Of a DNA stretch of 40,875 bases, positions 21,958 through 29,936 are shown in pieces. The notes beneath the pieces were generated by a model, which was not told the DNA's origin, made no database searches, and was given only the letters and a program-made list of their open reading frames with translations. A program made the position numbers and the translations under genes. Within the stretch, counting starts at the first letter, position 1. Each line of letters begins with the position of its first letter. Source of the DNA: Kiritimatiellia bacterium (GTDB lineage Bacteria; Verrucomicrobiota; Kiritimatiellia; RFP12; UBA1067); contig JAFRBA010000095.1 of NCBI GenBank assembly GCA_017405115.1, positions 1 through 40,875 of the forward strand, written 5' to 3'.

Positions 21958-21996
21958 TAGCACCAATTTTCGATTTCGAAGATTGGTGCTATTTTT
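21958..21996 (+). terminator. Rho-independent terminator
   Basis: TAGCACCAAT and ATTGGTGCTA form a 10-base stem with a 14-base loop, followed by TTTTTG. It immediately follows GGAGAAGGAGAAATGATTTAG, a good ribosome-binding site with a two-codon frame, which looks like the stub of a deleted gene. Confidence 0.85.
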
Positions 21997-22000
21997 GTCA

Positions 22001-22029
22001 TTGCCATACGGGACGGGATTTGCGATAAT
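22001..22029 (+). promoter_or_regulatory. Promoter of the ATPase at 22056
   Basis: TTGCCA (22001-22006), 17 bases and GATAAT (22024-22029) begin five bases after the terminator; AGGAGG precedes the ATG at 22056. Confidence 0.75.
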
Positions 22030-22055
22030 ATGCGCCGTTCAGGAGGTACAAGAAG

Positions 22056-23525
22056 ATGAAGCGGAAAGTCAATTTCATCGGCCGCGAGAGTGAGATGGAG
22101 AACTTGCTCGGGCTGTGCGGCAAAAGAGTGTCTTCGCTGGTGACCTGCCGTGGGCGTCGGCGAATCGGCAAGTCGAGGCTGATTGCCGAGTTCGCCTCGA
22201 GAATCGGCGCGCGGTTCATCCATCTCGAAGGAGTGAAACCGCAACCAGGTTTTTCAAACGAGGTTGAGCTGCGCGAATTCGCGCGGCAGCTCTCCGTTCA
22301 GGTTCGCAAGGCGGTCAAGGCACCAGAGAACTGGCTGGAGGCATTTGTGGCGCTGGACGGTTTCCTGCGCGGGAGGGGCAGGACCGTGGTGCTACTTGAC
22401 GAGGTGTCCTGGTTCGGGCACTATGACAAGCTCTTCGCCCCATACATCAAGGTGGCATGGGACAATTACTGGAAGAAACACGATGGGGTGATTGTCGTCA
22501 TTTGCGGAAGCGTGTCAAGTTGGATAAAGGAAAACATCATCGACAATGGCGCCTTCTATGGACGACGTTCTCTGGATATCGTCCTGAAAGAGTTGCCTCT
22601 TGACCAGTGCGTGCAGTTCTGGGGACGGCGCGCGCAACGCATTGATCCACGCGAAATCGTGGACGTTCTGGCGGTGACCGGTGGCGTTCCGAGGTACCTT
22701 GAGGAGATCAATCCGTCGCTTTCCGCCGCCGAGAACATCAAGCGCCTCTGCTTCACGCCAAACGGAGTCCTTCGCGTCGATTTCGACGCGATGTTCAACG
22801 ACGTGATCACGAACCAGCCGGCATTCACGGGAAAGGTTCTCCGTTGCCTCGTGGATGGCCCGCAAAGCACTGTGGCGATTGCGGAGAAGTTGAATGTCGA
22901 GAAGGGAGGGCGAGTGTCCGCCGCCATAGACCGGCTGGTTGAGGCGGGAATCGTGTCGCCCGACAACGGAAAGAATCCCGAGACAGGGGCCTCGGTCAAG
23001 GAACGGAGATTCAGGCTCAAGGACAACTACTCGCGATTCTATCTCAAGTACATCGAGCCGGTCAAGGCGATGATTGACGACGGGCGATATGATTTTCTGT
23101 CTTTGGAGACACTTGAGGGGTGGAATGCCGTCATGGGGTTGCAATTCGAGAATCTGGTCGTGAACAATTACGGCATGTTGATCCCCTACCTTCACTTGAA
23201 GAACGTATTGCTGACTTCTGCCGCGCCTTATCGCAAGATGTCAGTCCCGTCCCTTCGTCAGAAAGGATGCCAGATAGACTTGCTGATTCAATCGCGCCGA
23301 ACCGTCTACATCGTTGAGGTCAAGAGAATGGCGGAGATTGGGCGTGGCATCATAGAAGAGGTGGATGCGAAGGTTCGGTGCTTGAAGACAAGGCCGAATG
23401 TCTCCATTCGGACCGCACTGGTCTACGACGGACACTTGGCGCCCATTGTTGAAGCCGATGGGTATTTCGACGCGATTGTGCCGTTCCATGCGTTGCTGGG
23501 ACTGGGGTCCCGCGATCAATCTTGA
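22056..23525 (+). CDS. AAA ATPase of the DUF234 group
   Basis: The 489-residue protein has the P-loop GRRRIGKSR (near residue 30), Walker B VVLLDEVSWF (near 110) and the ICGSVSSW sensor segment. A winged-helix-like middle part (TVAIAEKLNVEKGGRVSAAI) precedes the C-terminal domain with CQIDLLIQSR and YIVEVKRM, the restriction-nuclease-like core. Start is supported by AGGAGG. This is the same subgroup as the collapsed copy at 4789-5209 (shared IGR(D/E)xE start and QIDL core) and differs from the DUF4143 copies. In contrast to the other four ATPase loci, I see no direct repeats bracketing it. It has its own promoter. The function of this group is not established. Confidence 0.9.
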   Translation: MKRKVNFIGRESEMENLLGLCGKRVSSLVTCRGRRRIGKSRLIAEFASRIGARFIHLEGVKPQPGFSNEVELREFARQLSVQVRKAVKAPENWLEAFVALDGFLRGRGRTVVLLDEVSWFGHYDKLFAPYIKVAWDNYWKKHDGVIVVICGSVSSWIKENIIDNGAFYGRRSLDIVLKELPLDQCVQFWGRRAQRIDPREIVDVLAVTGGVPRYLEEINPSLSAAENIKRLCFTPNGVLRVDFDAMFNDVITNQPAFTGKVLRCLVDGPQSTVAIAEKLNVEKGGRVSAAIDRLVEAGIVSPDNGKNPETGASVKERRFRLKDNYSRFYLKYIEPVKAMIDDGRYDFLSLETLEGWNAVMGLQFENLVVNNYGMLIPYLHLKNVLLTSAAPYRKMSVPSLRQKGCQIDLLIQSRRTVYIVEVKRMAEIGRGIIEEVDAKVRCLKTRPNVSIRTALVYDGHLAPIVEADGYFDAIVPFHALLGLGSRDQS

Positions 23526-23604
23526 TTGTCTGATGCGGGCGCACGAGTCCACGCGAGCCGCACACGGGAATGGTATAATAACCCATTGAAAGGAGCGTAA
23601 AGCA

Positions 23605-23810
23605 ATGACGACGGCGGAAAGACTGGTCAAGGTCCTGGCGGAGAAGAAGATGACGTGCGCGAGGCGGAGAGGGAAGTCACCGTTTGGCATTGCAGGAACT
23701 GCGCGGAGCACGGCTGCGGATGCTGCGGCGCGGGCGACATCCGTTTCAACGTTGTCGGCGGAGACGATTGGGCCCTCAAGGCGGCGGAGAAGGCAAGGGC
23801 GGAGACGTGA
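23605..23810 (+). pseudogene. Small cysteine-rich protein gene with a frameshift
   Basis: After TATAAT (23574-23579) and AAAGGAG, an ATG opens MTTAERLVKVLAEKKMT. One base appears to be missing at about 23655. In the shifted frame the sequence continues REAEREVTVWHCRNCAEHGC, then GCCGAGDIRFNVVGGDDW, and ends KAARAET-like at a TGA at 23810. The original protein would have had about 68 residues with five clustered cysteines, perhaps a zinc ribbon. The frame that stays open to 24297 is not protein-like. A sequencing error is an alternative explanation. Confidence 0.55.
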
Positions 23811-23879
23811 CGTGCCGCAAGGGCGCCGCCATCCGGGAATAAATGATATAATATGCACCGGCAGGATGCGGGTGCTGAG

Positions 23880-24701
23880 ATGGTCGACTTCCCTGAGATG
23901 GATTTCGCGATGCCGGGCGTTGCGGCGAAGGAGACGGACTTCGGCGTATTGTCGAAGGACGAGTGGGGCGACTATGCGCTTGTCAAGGGCATTGGGCCGG
24001 CGGACGTCTCCGCCGCGCCGCGAGAGCAGGCGCATTCCGCGTTCGCCCGCCTCGACGCCGCGCTCGCGGGCTTTGGCATGGATTTCGTCGACGTGGTGCG
24101 GGTGTGGCTGTATGCGGACGGAATACTTGACTGGTATGCGGAGGTCAACAGGGCCCGCGACGACTTCTTCCGCGAGCATGGCGTGTTCGACCGCTTCGTG
24201 CCCGCGTCCACGGGAATCGGATGGTCGAATGGCAGCGGCGCGAAAATCGTGCTTGGCGCGTTCGCGGCGCGTTCGCGCGTCCCCGGAGGCATCGTAAGGA
24301 CGCCGCTGCCGAGCCCGCTGCAATGCCCCGCCCTTGAATACGGCTCGAGCTTCTCTCGGGCAGTGGAGCTGCGCACGCCGGGCTGGCGCCGCGTGATCGT
24401 CTCCGGCACGGCGTCGATCCTCCCGGGCAGCCACGAGGTGGCGCATGTCGGCGACCTGGACGCGCAGGTCGACTGTACCATGCGCGCGGTGGAGGCCATC
24501 TACGCTTCGCGCGGCCTCGGATGGAAGGACGTAACTGGCGCGCTCGTCTACCTTAAGGACGCGTCGTTCCGCCCCGCGTGGGACAGGTGGCTCGCCGCCC
24601 ATCCTGACTTCCCGCCGGCCCATTCCCGCTCGATGGTGGCCGACGTGTGCCGGCCCGAATGGCTCTTCGAAATCGAATCGGACGCTACGTCATGCCCTTG
24701 A
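23880..24701 (+). CDS. RidA/YjgF-like protein with two related halves
   Basis: The 273-residue protein has a clear RidA/YjgF-type C-terminal half: VIVSGTASILPGSHEVAHVG, DLDAQVDCTMRAVEAIYASR, then LGWKDVTGALVYLKD. The N-terminal half (AHSAFARLDAALAGFG, FVDVVRVWLYADGI) looks like a diverged copy, as in chorismatase-type two-domain members. RidA proteins hydrolyse reactive imines or enamines; chorismatase-type relatives cleave chorismate. Which applies here is unknown. A TATAAT at 23847-23852 overlaps an earlier ATG, so the start at 23880 is preferred. The stop overlaps the next gene by ten bases, which suggests coupled translation with the DUF1549 gene. Confidence 0.75.
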   Translation: MVDFPEMDFAMPGVAAKETDFGVLSKDEWGDYALVKGIGPADVSAAPREQAHSAFARLDAALAGFGMDFVDVVRVWLYADGILDWYAEVNRARDDFFREHGVFDRFVPASTGIGWSNGSGAKIVLGAFAARSRVPGGIVRTPLPSPLQCPALEYGSSFSRAVELRTPGWRRVIVSGTASILPGSHEVAHVGDLDAQVDCTMRAVEAIYASRGLGWKDVTGALVYLKDASFRPAWDRWLAAHPDFPPAHSRSMVADVCRPEWLFEIESDATSCP

Positions 24702-26068
24702 GCCTGCAAAGACGCGGATTCCTCGCCGGCGCGGCTGCGCTTGCGGCCTGGCCGAGGGGCCTTCTCGCCGACGCCCCGCAGCGCCTGGCGTCGGTCTGGG
24801 AGAATCCCGACGGCACGGCAACCGACTCCGTCATGGTGCGCAGGCTGCATCTCGACCTCGCCGGGCGCATCCCGACCAAGGCAGAGGCGCAGGAATACGT
24901 CCTGTCGTCCGCCGCCGGCAAGCGGGCGGCGCTCGTCGACCGGCTCCTTGCGTCCCCGGAGTTCGCCGACTACTGGGCGATGAGGTTCTGCGACATACTG
25001 CGCGTCAAGAGCGAGTTCCCCATAAACCTCTGGCCGAACGCCGTCTACGTATACCATTCGCGCATCAGGGCGTTCGTGGCTCGGAACGAACCGTGGAGCG
25101 CGTTCGGCCGTGCGCTGATCACGTCGCAGGGAAGCGACTTCCGCGACGCCGAGGTCAACTTCTTCCGCGCGACCGACAGGCGCACGCCGGAGGGATGGGC
25201 CGAGGCCGTGGCGCAGACGTTCCTCGGAATCGCGCCTGACAAGCTCCCGCCCGCGCGCCGCGCCGCTTTCGCCAAGGCGTTTGCGAACCTCCGCATCAAG
25301 ACGACGCGCGAGTGGAAGGAGGAAGTCGTCTACGTGGACGGCGACGACCGGCGTCCCGCGCTATGCGACAGGCTCTTCGGCGCAAGGCGCGCAGAGGTCG
25401 CCGCGGCGTTCCACTCGCGCATCCGCGGCTGGATATTCGGTCCAGGCGCCCCTGCCGTCAGATACGGCGGCGAATTGCGCCTGAAGAACGTCCTGCGCAA
25501 GATCGCGCTGTCCGATGAATACGCGCGCGGATCAGTCACTGGCGGCTTCGCGGCGCGCCGTCTCGACGCCGAGGTGCTGGACGACGTCATCTGCGCGCTG
25601 AGCGGCGCCTCGCGCAGCTACCAGTCGCCCGCTCCCGAGCCATTCACGTTCCTGCCTGGCGGCCGCCCGACCGTGTGCGTGGAGGACGGTTCCATCTCCA
25701 GCAGCTTTCTCTCGCTTTTCGGACGTCCCGCGCGCGATACCGGGCTCGAGGACGAGCGGGGTTCCGACGTCACGGCGAAGCAGCGCCTCTATCTCTTCAA
25801 CTCGGGCCGTCTCCACGGGCTCCTCGGGCGCGTTGTCCTTCCGGGCGGCTGGAGGAACAACCCGCTCTCGAGGCTTCCGGTTTCGCAGCGTCTGGGCGAC
25901 CTCTACTGGCGCATCCTCTCGCGCGAGCCGACGGACGGGGAGCGCGGCCATGTGATGGACCTGTGGCGTCGCCGCCGCGAGCGGTCGAAGGACGCGAAGC
26001 CGTTCGAGCTCATGCGCGACGTCGCCTGGTGCCTTTTCAACACGAAGGAGTTCCTGTTCAGGATCTGA
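24692..26068 (+). CDS. DUF1549/DUF1553 (PSCyt2/PSD1) protein
   Basis: The protein has 458 residues from the ATG at 24692. It opens with a Tat-like signal (LQRRGFLAGAAALAAW). The DUF1549 part is recognised by LHLDLAGRIPTKAEAQEYV, VDRLLASPEFADYW and RFCDILRVKSEF; the C-terminal part resembles DUF1553 (LPVSQRLGDLYWRILSREPT, then DVAWCLFNTKEFLFRI). Such proteins are typical of Planctomycetes and other PVC bacteria and nearly always sit beside a DUF1501 gene, as here. Many relatives also carry a cytochrome c domain; none is present. The biochemical role is not established; an exported function in polymer breakdown is commonly suspected. The DUF1501 gene follows after two bases. Confidence 0.88.
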   Translation: MPLSLQRRGFLAGAAALAAWPRGLLADAPQRLASVWENPDGTATDSVMVRRLHLDLAGRIPTKAEAQEYVLSSAAGKRAALVDRLLASPEFADYWAMRFCDILRVKSEFPINLWPNAVYVYHSRIRAFVARNEPWSAFGRALITSQGSDFRDAEVNFFRATDRRTPEGWAEAVAQTFLGIAPDKLPPARRAAFAKAFANLRIKTTREWKEEVVYVDGDDRRPALCDRLFGARRAEVAAAFHSRIRGWIFGPGAPAVRYGGELRLKNVLRKIALSDEYARGSVTGGFAARRLDAEVLDDVICALSGASRSYQSPAPEPFTFLPGGRPTVCVEDGSISSSFLSLFGRPARDTGLEDERGSDVTAKQRLYLFNSGRLHGLLGRVVLPGGWRNNPLSRLPVSQRLGDLYWRILSREPTDGERGHVMDLWRRRRERSKDAKPFELMRDVAWCLFNTKEFLFRI

Positions 26069-26070
26069 CC

Positions 26071-27279
26071 ATGAAAGCCGCGAAAAGCGTTGTCGAAATA
26101 TGGCTGTGGGGCGGTCCGAGCCAACTCGAGACCTTCGACCCGAAGCCTGCGGCGTCCCGCGACTACAACGGCGGGCTCAAGGCCATCCCCACGAACGTGC
26201 CGGGGCTGGAGATACACGAGTGGTGGCCCGAGCTCGCCTCGTGCGCCGACCTCTTTTCCGTGATCCGGAGCATGACGCATGGCCAGGCCGGCCACGAGAG
26301 CGCGACGTACCTGATGCAGACCGGGCGGCTGCCTGGCGGCGGCGAGGTGTGCCCCGCCATCGGCGCCGTCGTGGCGCAGGCGAAGAAGGCCGGCTACGGC
26401 GGCGACCTGCCGCCCTACGTGATCCTCACGCGCGCCAAGGGCCGGTTCAGCGAGGTGGGGTTCCTCGGCGCCGAGGCCGCTCCTCTGGTGACGGGCGGCC
26501 AGCCGAGCGCCGCGCGGTTCGCGGTGGACGGCATAGTCGCCCCGGAGGGCGTGACCGACGCGATGGCGAAGGAGCGCTTCGAGCTTCTCGCCCAGCTCGA
26601 CGACTGGCGTCCGGCAGGCGGAGCCAACGCGGAAGTGGCGGCGGTGTTCGACGCGGCGGGCGAAGAGGCGCGGCGCATCTCGGAGGGCGACGCCGCGAAG
26701 GTGTTCGACCTGGCGCAGGAGACCGACGACGTGCGCGGCGCATACGGGCGCACGGAGATCGGGCAGTCGCTCCTTGCCGCGCGCAGGCTCGTCGAATACG
26801 GCGTGCCGTACGTCACCGTCAACGTGCCGGGGTGGGACTCCCACAAGCGCCACTTCGAGACGATGAAGCGCCGCAGCAGCGAGACGGACAAGGCGGTGGC
26901 CGCGTTCCTCAGGGACCTTGCCGGACGGAACCTGCTCGGCTCGACGGTGGTGTGGATGAGCGGGGAGTTCGGGCGCACCCCGAAGGTGGGGTGGGAGTCG
27001 CCGTGGAACGGCGGCCGCGGGCACTACCCGCGATGCTTCTCCGCGCTCGTTGCGGGCGGCGGGTTCAAGGGAGGCTGCGTCGTCGGCGCGTCGGACGAGA
27101 CGGCCAGCACGCCCGTTTCGCGCCCCGTGGCGCCGCAGGACTTCCTCGGCAGCATCTACGAGCTGTGCGGGATGGACCCCGACGGCCCGCTGCCCAATTC
27201 CAGGGGGAAGAAGATGACCTTGCTGCCGCCGCAGTCCGAGGCAGGCAGGCTGCGCGAACTCTACGCGGAGGGAGCCTGA
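26071..27279 (+). CDS. DUF1501 protein (sulfatase/phosphatase-fold)
   Basis: The 402-residue protein starts two bases after the DUF1549 stop; the frame is open far upstream, but the ATG at 26071 begins the conserved part (SVVEIWLWGGPSQLETFDPK). Further family marks are SVIRSMTHGQAGHESATYLM, NVPGWDSHKRHFE and VWMSGEFGRTPKV. DUF1501 belongs to the alkaline-phosphatase-like superfamily. Most members carry a Tat signal; here none is visible, so export may depend on the Tat-bearing DUF1549 partner, or the protein may stay inside. The next gene starts one base after its stop codon. Confidence 0.9.
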   Translation: MKAAKSVVEIWLWGGPSQLETFDPKPAASRDYNGGLKAIPTNVPGLEIHEWWPELASCADLFSVIRSMTHGQAGHESATYLMQTGRLPGGGEVCPAIGAVVAQAKKAGYGGDLPPYVILTRAKGRFSEVGFLGAEAAPLVTGGQPSAARFAVDGIVAPEGVTDAMAKERFELLAQLDDWRPAGGANAEVAAVFDAAGEEARRISEGDAAKVFDLAQETDDVRGAYGRTEIGQSLLAARRLVEYGVPYVTVNVPGWDSHKRHFETMKRRSSETDKAVAAFLRDLAGRNLLGSTVVWMSGEFGRTPKVGWESPWNGGRGHYPRCFSALVAGGGFKGGCVVGASDETASTPVSRPVAPQDFLGSIYELCGMDPDGPLPNSRGKKMTLLPPQSEAGRLRELYAEGA

Positions 27280-27280
27280 A

Positions 27281-28978
27281 ATGGAAGGTCGCGTCCTGAT
27301 TACGGCTGCTTCCGCGTTCGCCGCGTCCTTGCTCGCGGCGGCCGACCCGTACGTCGGCTACATATATCCATCCGGCGTCCAGGTCGGCGCGACGAACCGC
27401 CTCGTCATCGGCGGGCAGAACCTCAACAACATCGTAGGCGTGTATTTCAGCCGTGGGGGGCTTCGCGTGCTGAAGATCGAGAAGGTGCCGATCTTCCTCC
27501 CTCCCACTGGCTCGCAGCGGAGGCATCTGGCCAAGTGGCTCGACGGAATAGCCTCCGGAGTCCGTCAGGAGCCGCCCCTGCCGGACGGACTGCATGTAGA
27601 GGAATGGCGCTCCAATTCATGGTGGCGTGCGCTCGGATCGCTCGACGCGGGGCAGATCGCCATCGTCGAGCGCGACCTGTACGTGCCGCCGAACGCGCTG
27701 CAGTCATCGCCCTCCATCCGTCAGATGCTGCTCGTAACGGTCGCCGCCGAGCCTGACGCCGCGCCAGGCCGCGGCGAACTGTGCGTCTACGGACCGGGCG
27801 GCATGTCCGCGCCGCGTCCGTTCTCGACAACCGCCGCGCCGCATGTCGCGGAGCCGCTTTTCGCGCCGCCGCACCGTCCCGCGCCTGAACGTCCGCCGGT
27901 GGAGGTGGGGGCGGGCGGTGCCGTCGTGCTTGACGGGCAAGCGATGCCCGGCGAGACGGACGTGTTCCGACTGCGGCTTGGCGGGGGCCGGCGCTATACG
28001 TTCCGGACGACGGCGCGCGAGCTTCAGCCGTATGTGGGCGACGCGGTGCCGGGCTTCTTCAACGCCGCGCTTGCGCTGAGGAGCGGGAGCGGCGCGATCG
28101 TTGCGCGTGCGGACGACGAATGCCGATTCCGGCCGGACCCCGTCATGGAGTTCACGCCGCCGGAGAGGGGGGTGTACAGGCTGGAGATACACGACGTCCT
28201 GTACCGCGGTCGCGCTGATTTCGTGTATTCGATCCTGGTGACGGAGGGCGACGCGGCGCCGGTGCCCTGCCCGCAGAATGTCGACGGCATCGTCGCGAAC
28301 CCGGGAGAGGTCTGTCGCAAGGAGATCGAAGTCGAGCGCCCCGGGCGCCTGGTGCTTGACGTGGCGGCTCGGCGGCTCGGGTCTCCTCTCGACGCGGTGC
28401 TTACGCTTAGGCGCACGCCGGACGGCCCCGCCTTGGCGCAATGGGACGACGTTACGAACACAGTGTTCGTGGGCACGGTTCCGCAGGCGGAGTACGATCC
28501 GATCGGCGTGTTCGACTTCGCGGAAAGCGGACGGTACGTGGCGGAGATATCAGATCGGACTGGGCACGGCGGACCCGGCTATTTCTGGCGGCTCGATGTT
28601 CATCCTCCCCGGCCCGGGTTCGAGGTTTACTCCACGCGGTCGACGCTTCCGCTTGCGCGGAAGACTCCGCTTAAGGTGAAGTTCCACGTCGTGCGGCGCG
28701 ACGGCTTCGACGGTGCGGTGTCTCTCGAGTTCCCCGAGGAGGCGCGTGTTGTCGGCGGCGTCGCCACGGCTGGGGTGGACGTCGTTACGGCGCAGCTGTT
28801 TTCCCAGCTTCCCCGGAAGGGCGGCGTTCCGCAGCCGCGCCCCGTAGAGGTGTTCGCGTCGGCGGAGATAGACGGGCGCACGGTTCGCGTTCCCGTATTG
28901 CCGTGCGACGAGTACGAGCAGGCGTTCGCCTGGAAGCATCTCGTTCCGGCCGAGTCGTTCCTCCTGATGACCAGGTAA
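27281..28978 (+). CDS. Large exported protein of the DUF1501 cluster
   Basis: The 565-residue protein starts with a signal peptide (VLITAASAFAASLLAA). The first part has an IPT/TIG-like start (YIYPSGVQVGATNRLVIGGQ). Later segments look like bacterial pre-peptidase C-terminal (PPC) beta-sandwich domains: GETDVFRLRLGGGRRYTFRT, RGVYRLEIHDVLYRGRADFV and ESGRYVAEISDRTGHGG. Such proteins accompany DUF1549/DUF1501 pairs in PVC genomes and probably bind substrate or structure at the cell surface. No catalytic motif is visible. Coupled to the DUF1501 gene by a one-base gap. Confidence 0.75.
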   Translation: MEGRVLITAASAFAASLLAAADPYVGYIYPSGVQVGATNRLVIGGQNLNNIVGVYFSRGGLRVLKIEKVPIFLPPTGSQRRHLAKWLDGIASGVRQEPPLPDGLHVEEWRSNSWWRALGSLDAGQIAIVERDLYVPPNALQSSPSIRQMLLVTVAAEPDAAPGRGELCVYGPGGMSAPRPFSTTAAPHVAEPLFAPPHRPAPERPPVEVGAGGAVVLDGQAMPGETDVFRLRLGGGRRYTFRTTARELQPYVGDAVPGFFNAALALRSGSGAIVARADDECRFRPDPVMEFTPPERGVYRLEIHDVLYRGRADFVYSILVTEGDAAPVPCPQNVDGIVANPGEVCRKEIEVERPGRLVLDVAARRLGSPLDAVLTLRRTPDGPALAQWDDVTNTVFVGTVPQAEYDPIGVFDFAESGRYVAEISDRTGHGGPGYFWRLDVHPPRPGFEVYSTRSTLPLARKTPLKVKFHVVRRDGFDGAVSLEFPEEARVVGGVATAGVDVVTAQLFSQLPRKGGVPQPRPVEVFASAEIDGRTVRVPVLPCDEYEQAFAWKHLVPAESFLLMTR

Positions 28979-29021
28979 ATGGCGCATTCCCATCTCGCTG
29001 GCGGCGAAAGACCGAATGTGC

Positions 29022-29027
29022 TATAAT
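29022..29027 (+). promoter_or_regulatory. -10 box very close to a start codon
   Basis: TATAAT (29022-29027) is followed after six bases by the ATG at 29034, with no ribosome-binding site between. The expected transcription start is at the ATG, so a leaderless mRNA is likely. The -35 region is poor (TGGCGG at 17-base spacing). Confidence 0.6.
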
Positions 29028-29033
29028 ACGGAC

Positions 29034-29936
29034 ATGAAAAGCATAGTAATTTCCATGGCCGTGGCACTCTCGGCCTGTGCCGCCTCCGCGGCGGACTGCA
29101 CACAATACGTAAAAGACCAGCTCGCGGCCGCGGCAAACCGCCGCCCCGGCACGCTCACGGCAAAGATCGCCGAGAAGCACAAGATCGTGCAGACCGACCT
29201 CTTCCACGGCTTCGTGCGCACTACCTTCGACTTCAGGGGCTGCCGTGCGTGGATCGTGGAGCCGTCCTGCGAGCCCGCCGAGGGGCGTCCGTGGACATGG
29301 ACGATGCAGTGGGCGACGGCGTTCGTGCCCCGCACGCCAGTGCTGCACCTCCTGCGCCAGGGCTGGCGCCACGTGACGATCGACACCTTCAAGTACAAGA
29401 TGAACGACGAGGGGCGCGAAATCAGCAAGGCGTTCCAGGACTACCTCGTCGGCGAGCTTGGCTTCGCGCAGCGCGCCTGCCTCGTGGGCATGAGCTGGGG
29501 AGGGTTCTTTTCGGTGCGCTACACCGCGTTCAACCCCGGCGGGGTGGCCGCCATCTACCTCGACGCGCCGCTCCTGAACTTCGACAACTTCATGTCCCAG
29601 CCGCAAGAGAAGGTGCTGTCCTCGATCGGGGTCTGGGCCGAGGGCGCGCCGGAGAAGTGGAGCGACGACCCGCGCATGCCCGTCAACATGGCCGAGGGCG
29701 TGGCGAAGTCCGGCGCGCCGGTCTACCTGCTCTACGGCGGCGTCGACCGCGTTGTGCCGCCCGGCTTGAACTGCAAGATGTTCGTGCCGCGCCTCAAGGC
29801 CGCCGGGGTGAAGGTCACCGAGGTCGCGCGCGGCGCCTATGCGCACCATCCGCACGGACTGGAGGTCGACGACCCTGCGATAGCCGAGTTCTTCAAGAAG
29901 GCGTTTGGCGCCTGCACGTCGGCAAAGGCGAAATGA
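29034..29936 (+). CDS. Exported alpha/beta hydrolase
   Basis: The 300-residue protein has a signal peptide (VISMAVALSACAASAAD). The nucleophile elbow is GMSWGG (S154), the acid is probably D238 in LLYGGVDRVVPP, and the histidine is in AYAHHPHGLE (H271, H272 or H274). The layout is that of a serine esterase or peptidase of the alpha/beta hydrolase fold, perhaps a deacylase acting on carbohydrate esters, as the next two genes encode glycosidases. The ATG at 29034 gives the signal peptide; an earlier ATG at 29016 lies before the -10 box. The stop overlaps the rhamnosidase start (ATGA). Confidence 0.85.
   Translation: MKSIVISMAVALSACAASAADCTQYVKDQLAAAANRRPGTLTAKIAEKHKIVQTDLFHGFVRTTFDFRGCRAWIVEPSCEPAEGRPWTWTMQWATAFVPRTPVLHLLRQGWRHVTIDTFKYKMNDEGREISKAFQDYLVGELGFAQRACLVGMSWGGFFSVRYTAFNPGGVAAIYLDAPLLNFDNFMSQPQEKVLSSIGVWAEGAPEKWSDDPRMPVNMAEGVAKSGAPVYLLYGGVDRVVPPGLNCKMFVPRLKAAGVKVTEVARGAYAHHPHGLEVDDPAIAEFFKKAFGACTSAKAK

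Noticed and set aside
23605..24297. 230-codon plus-strand frame after the fifth ATPase
   Set aside because: Only its first 17 codons look genuine; the rest is Arg-rich, overlaps the RidA-like gene in another frame and does not resemble protein.
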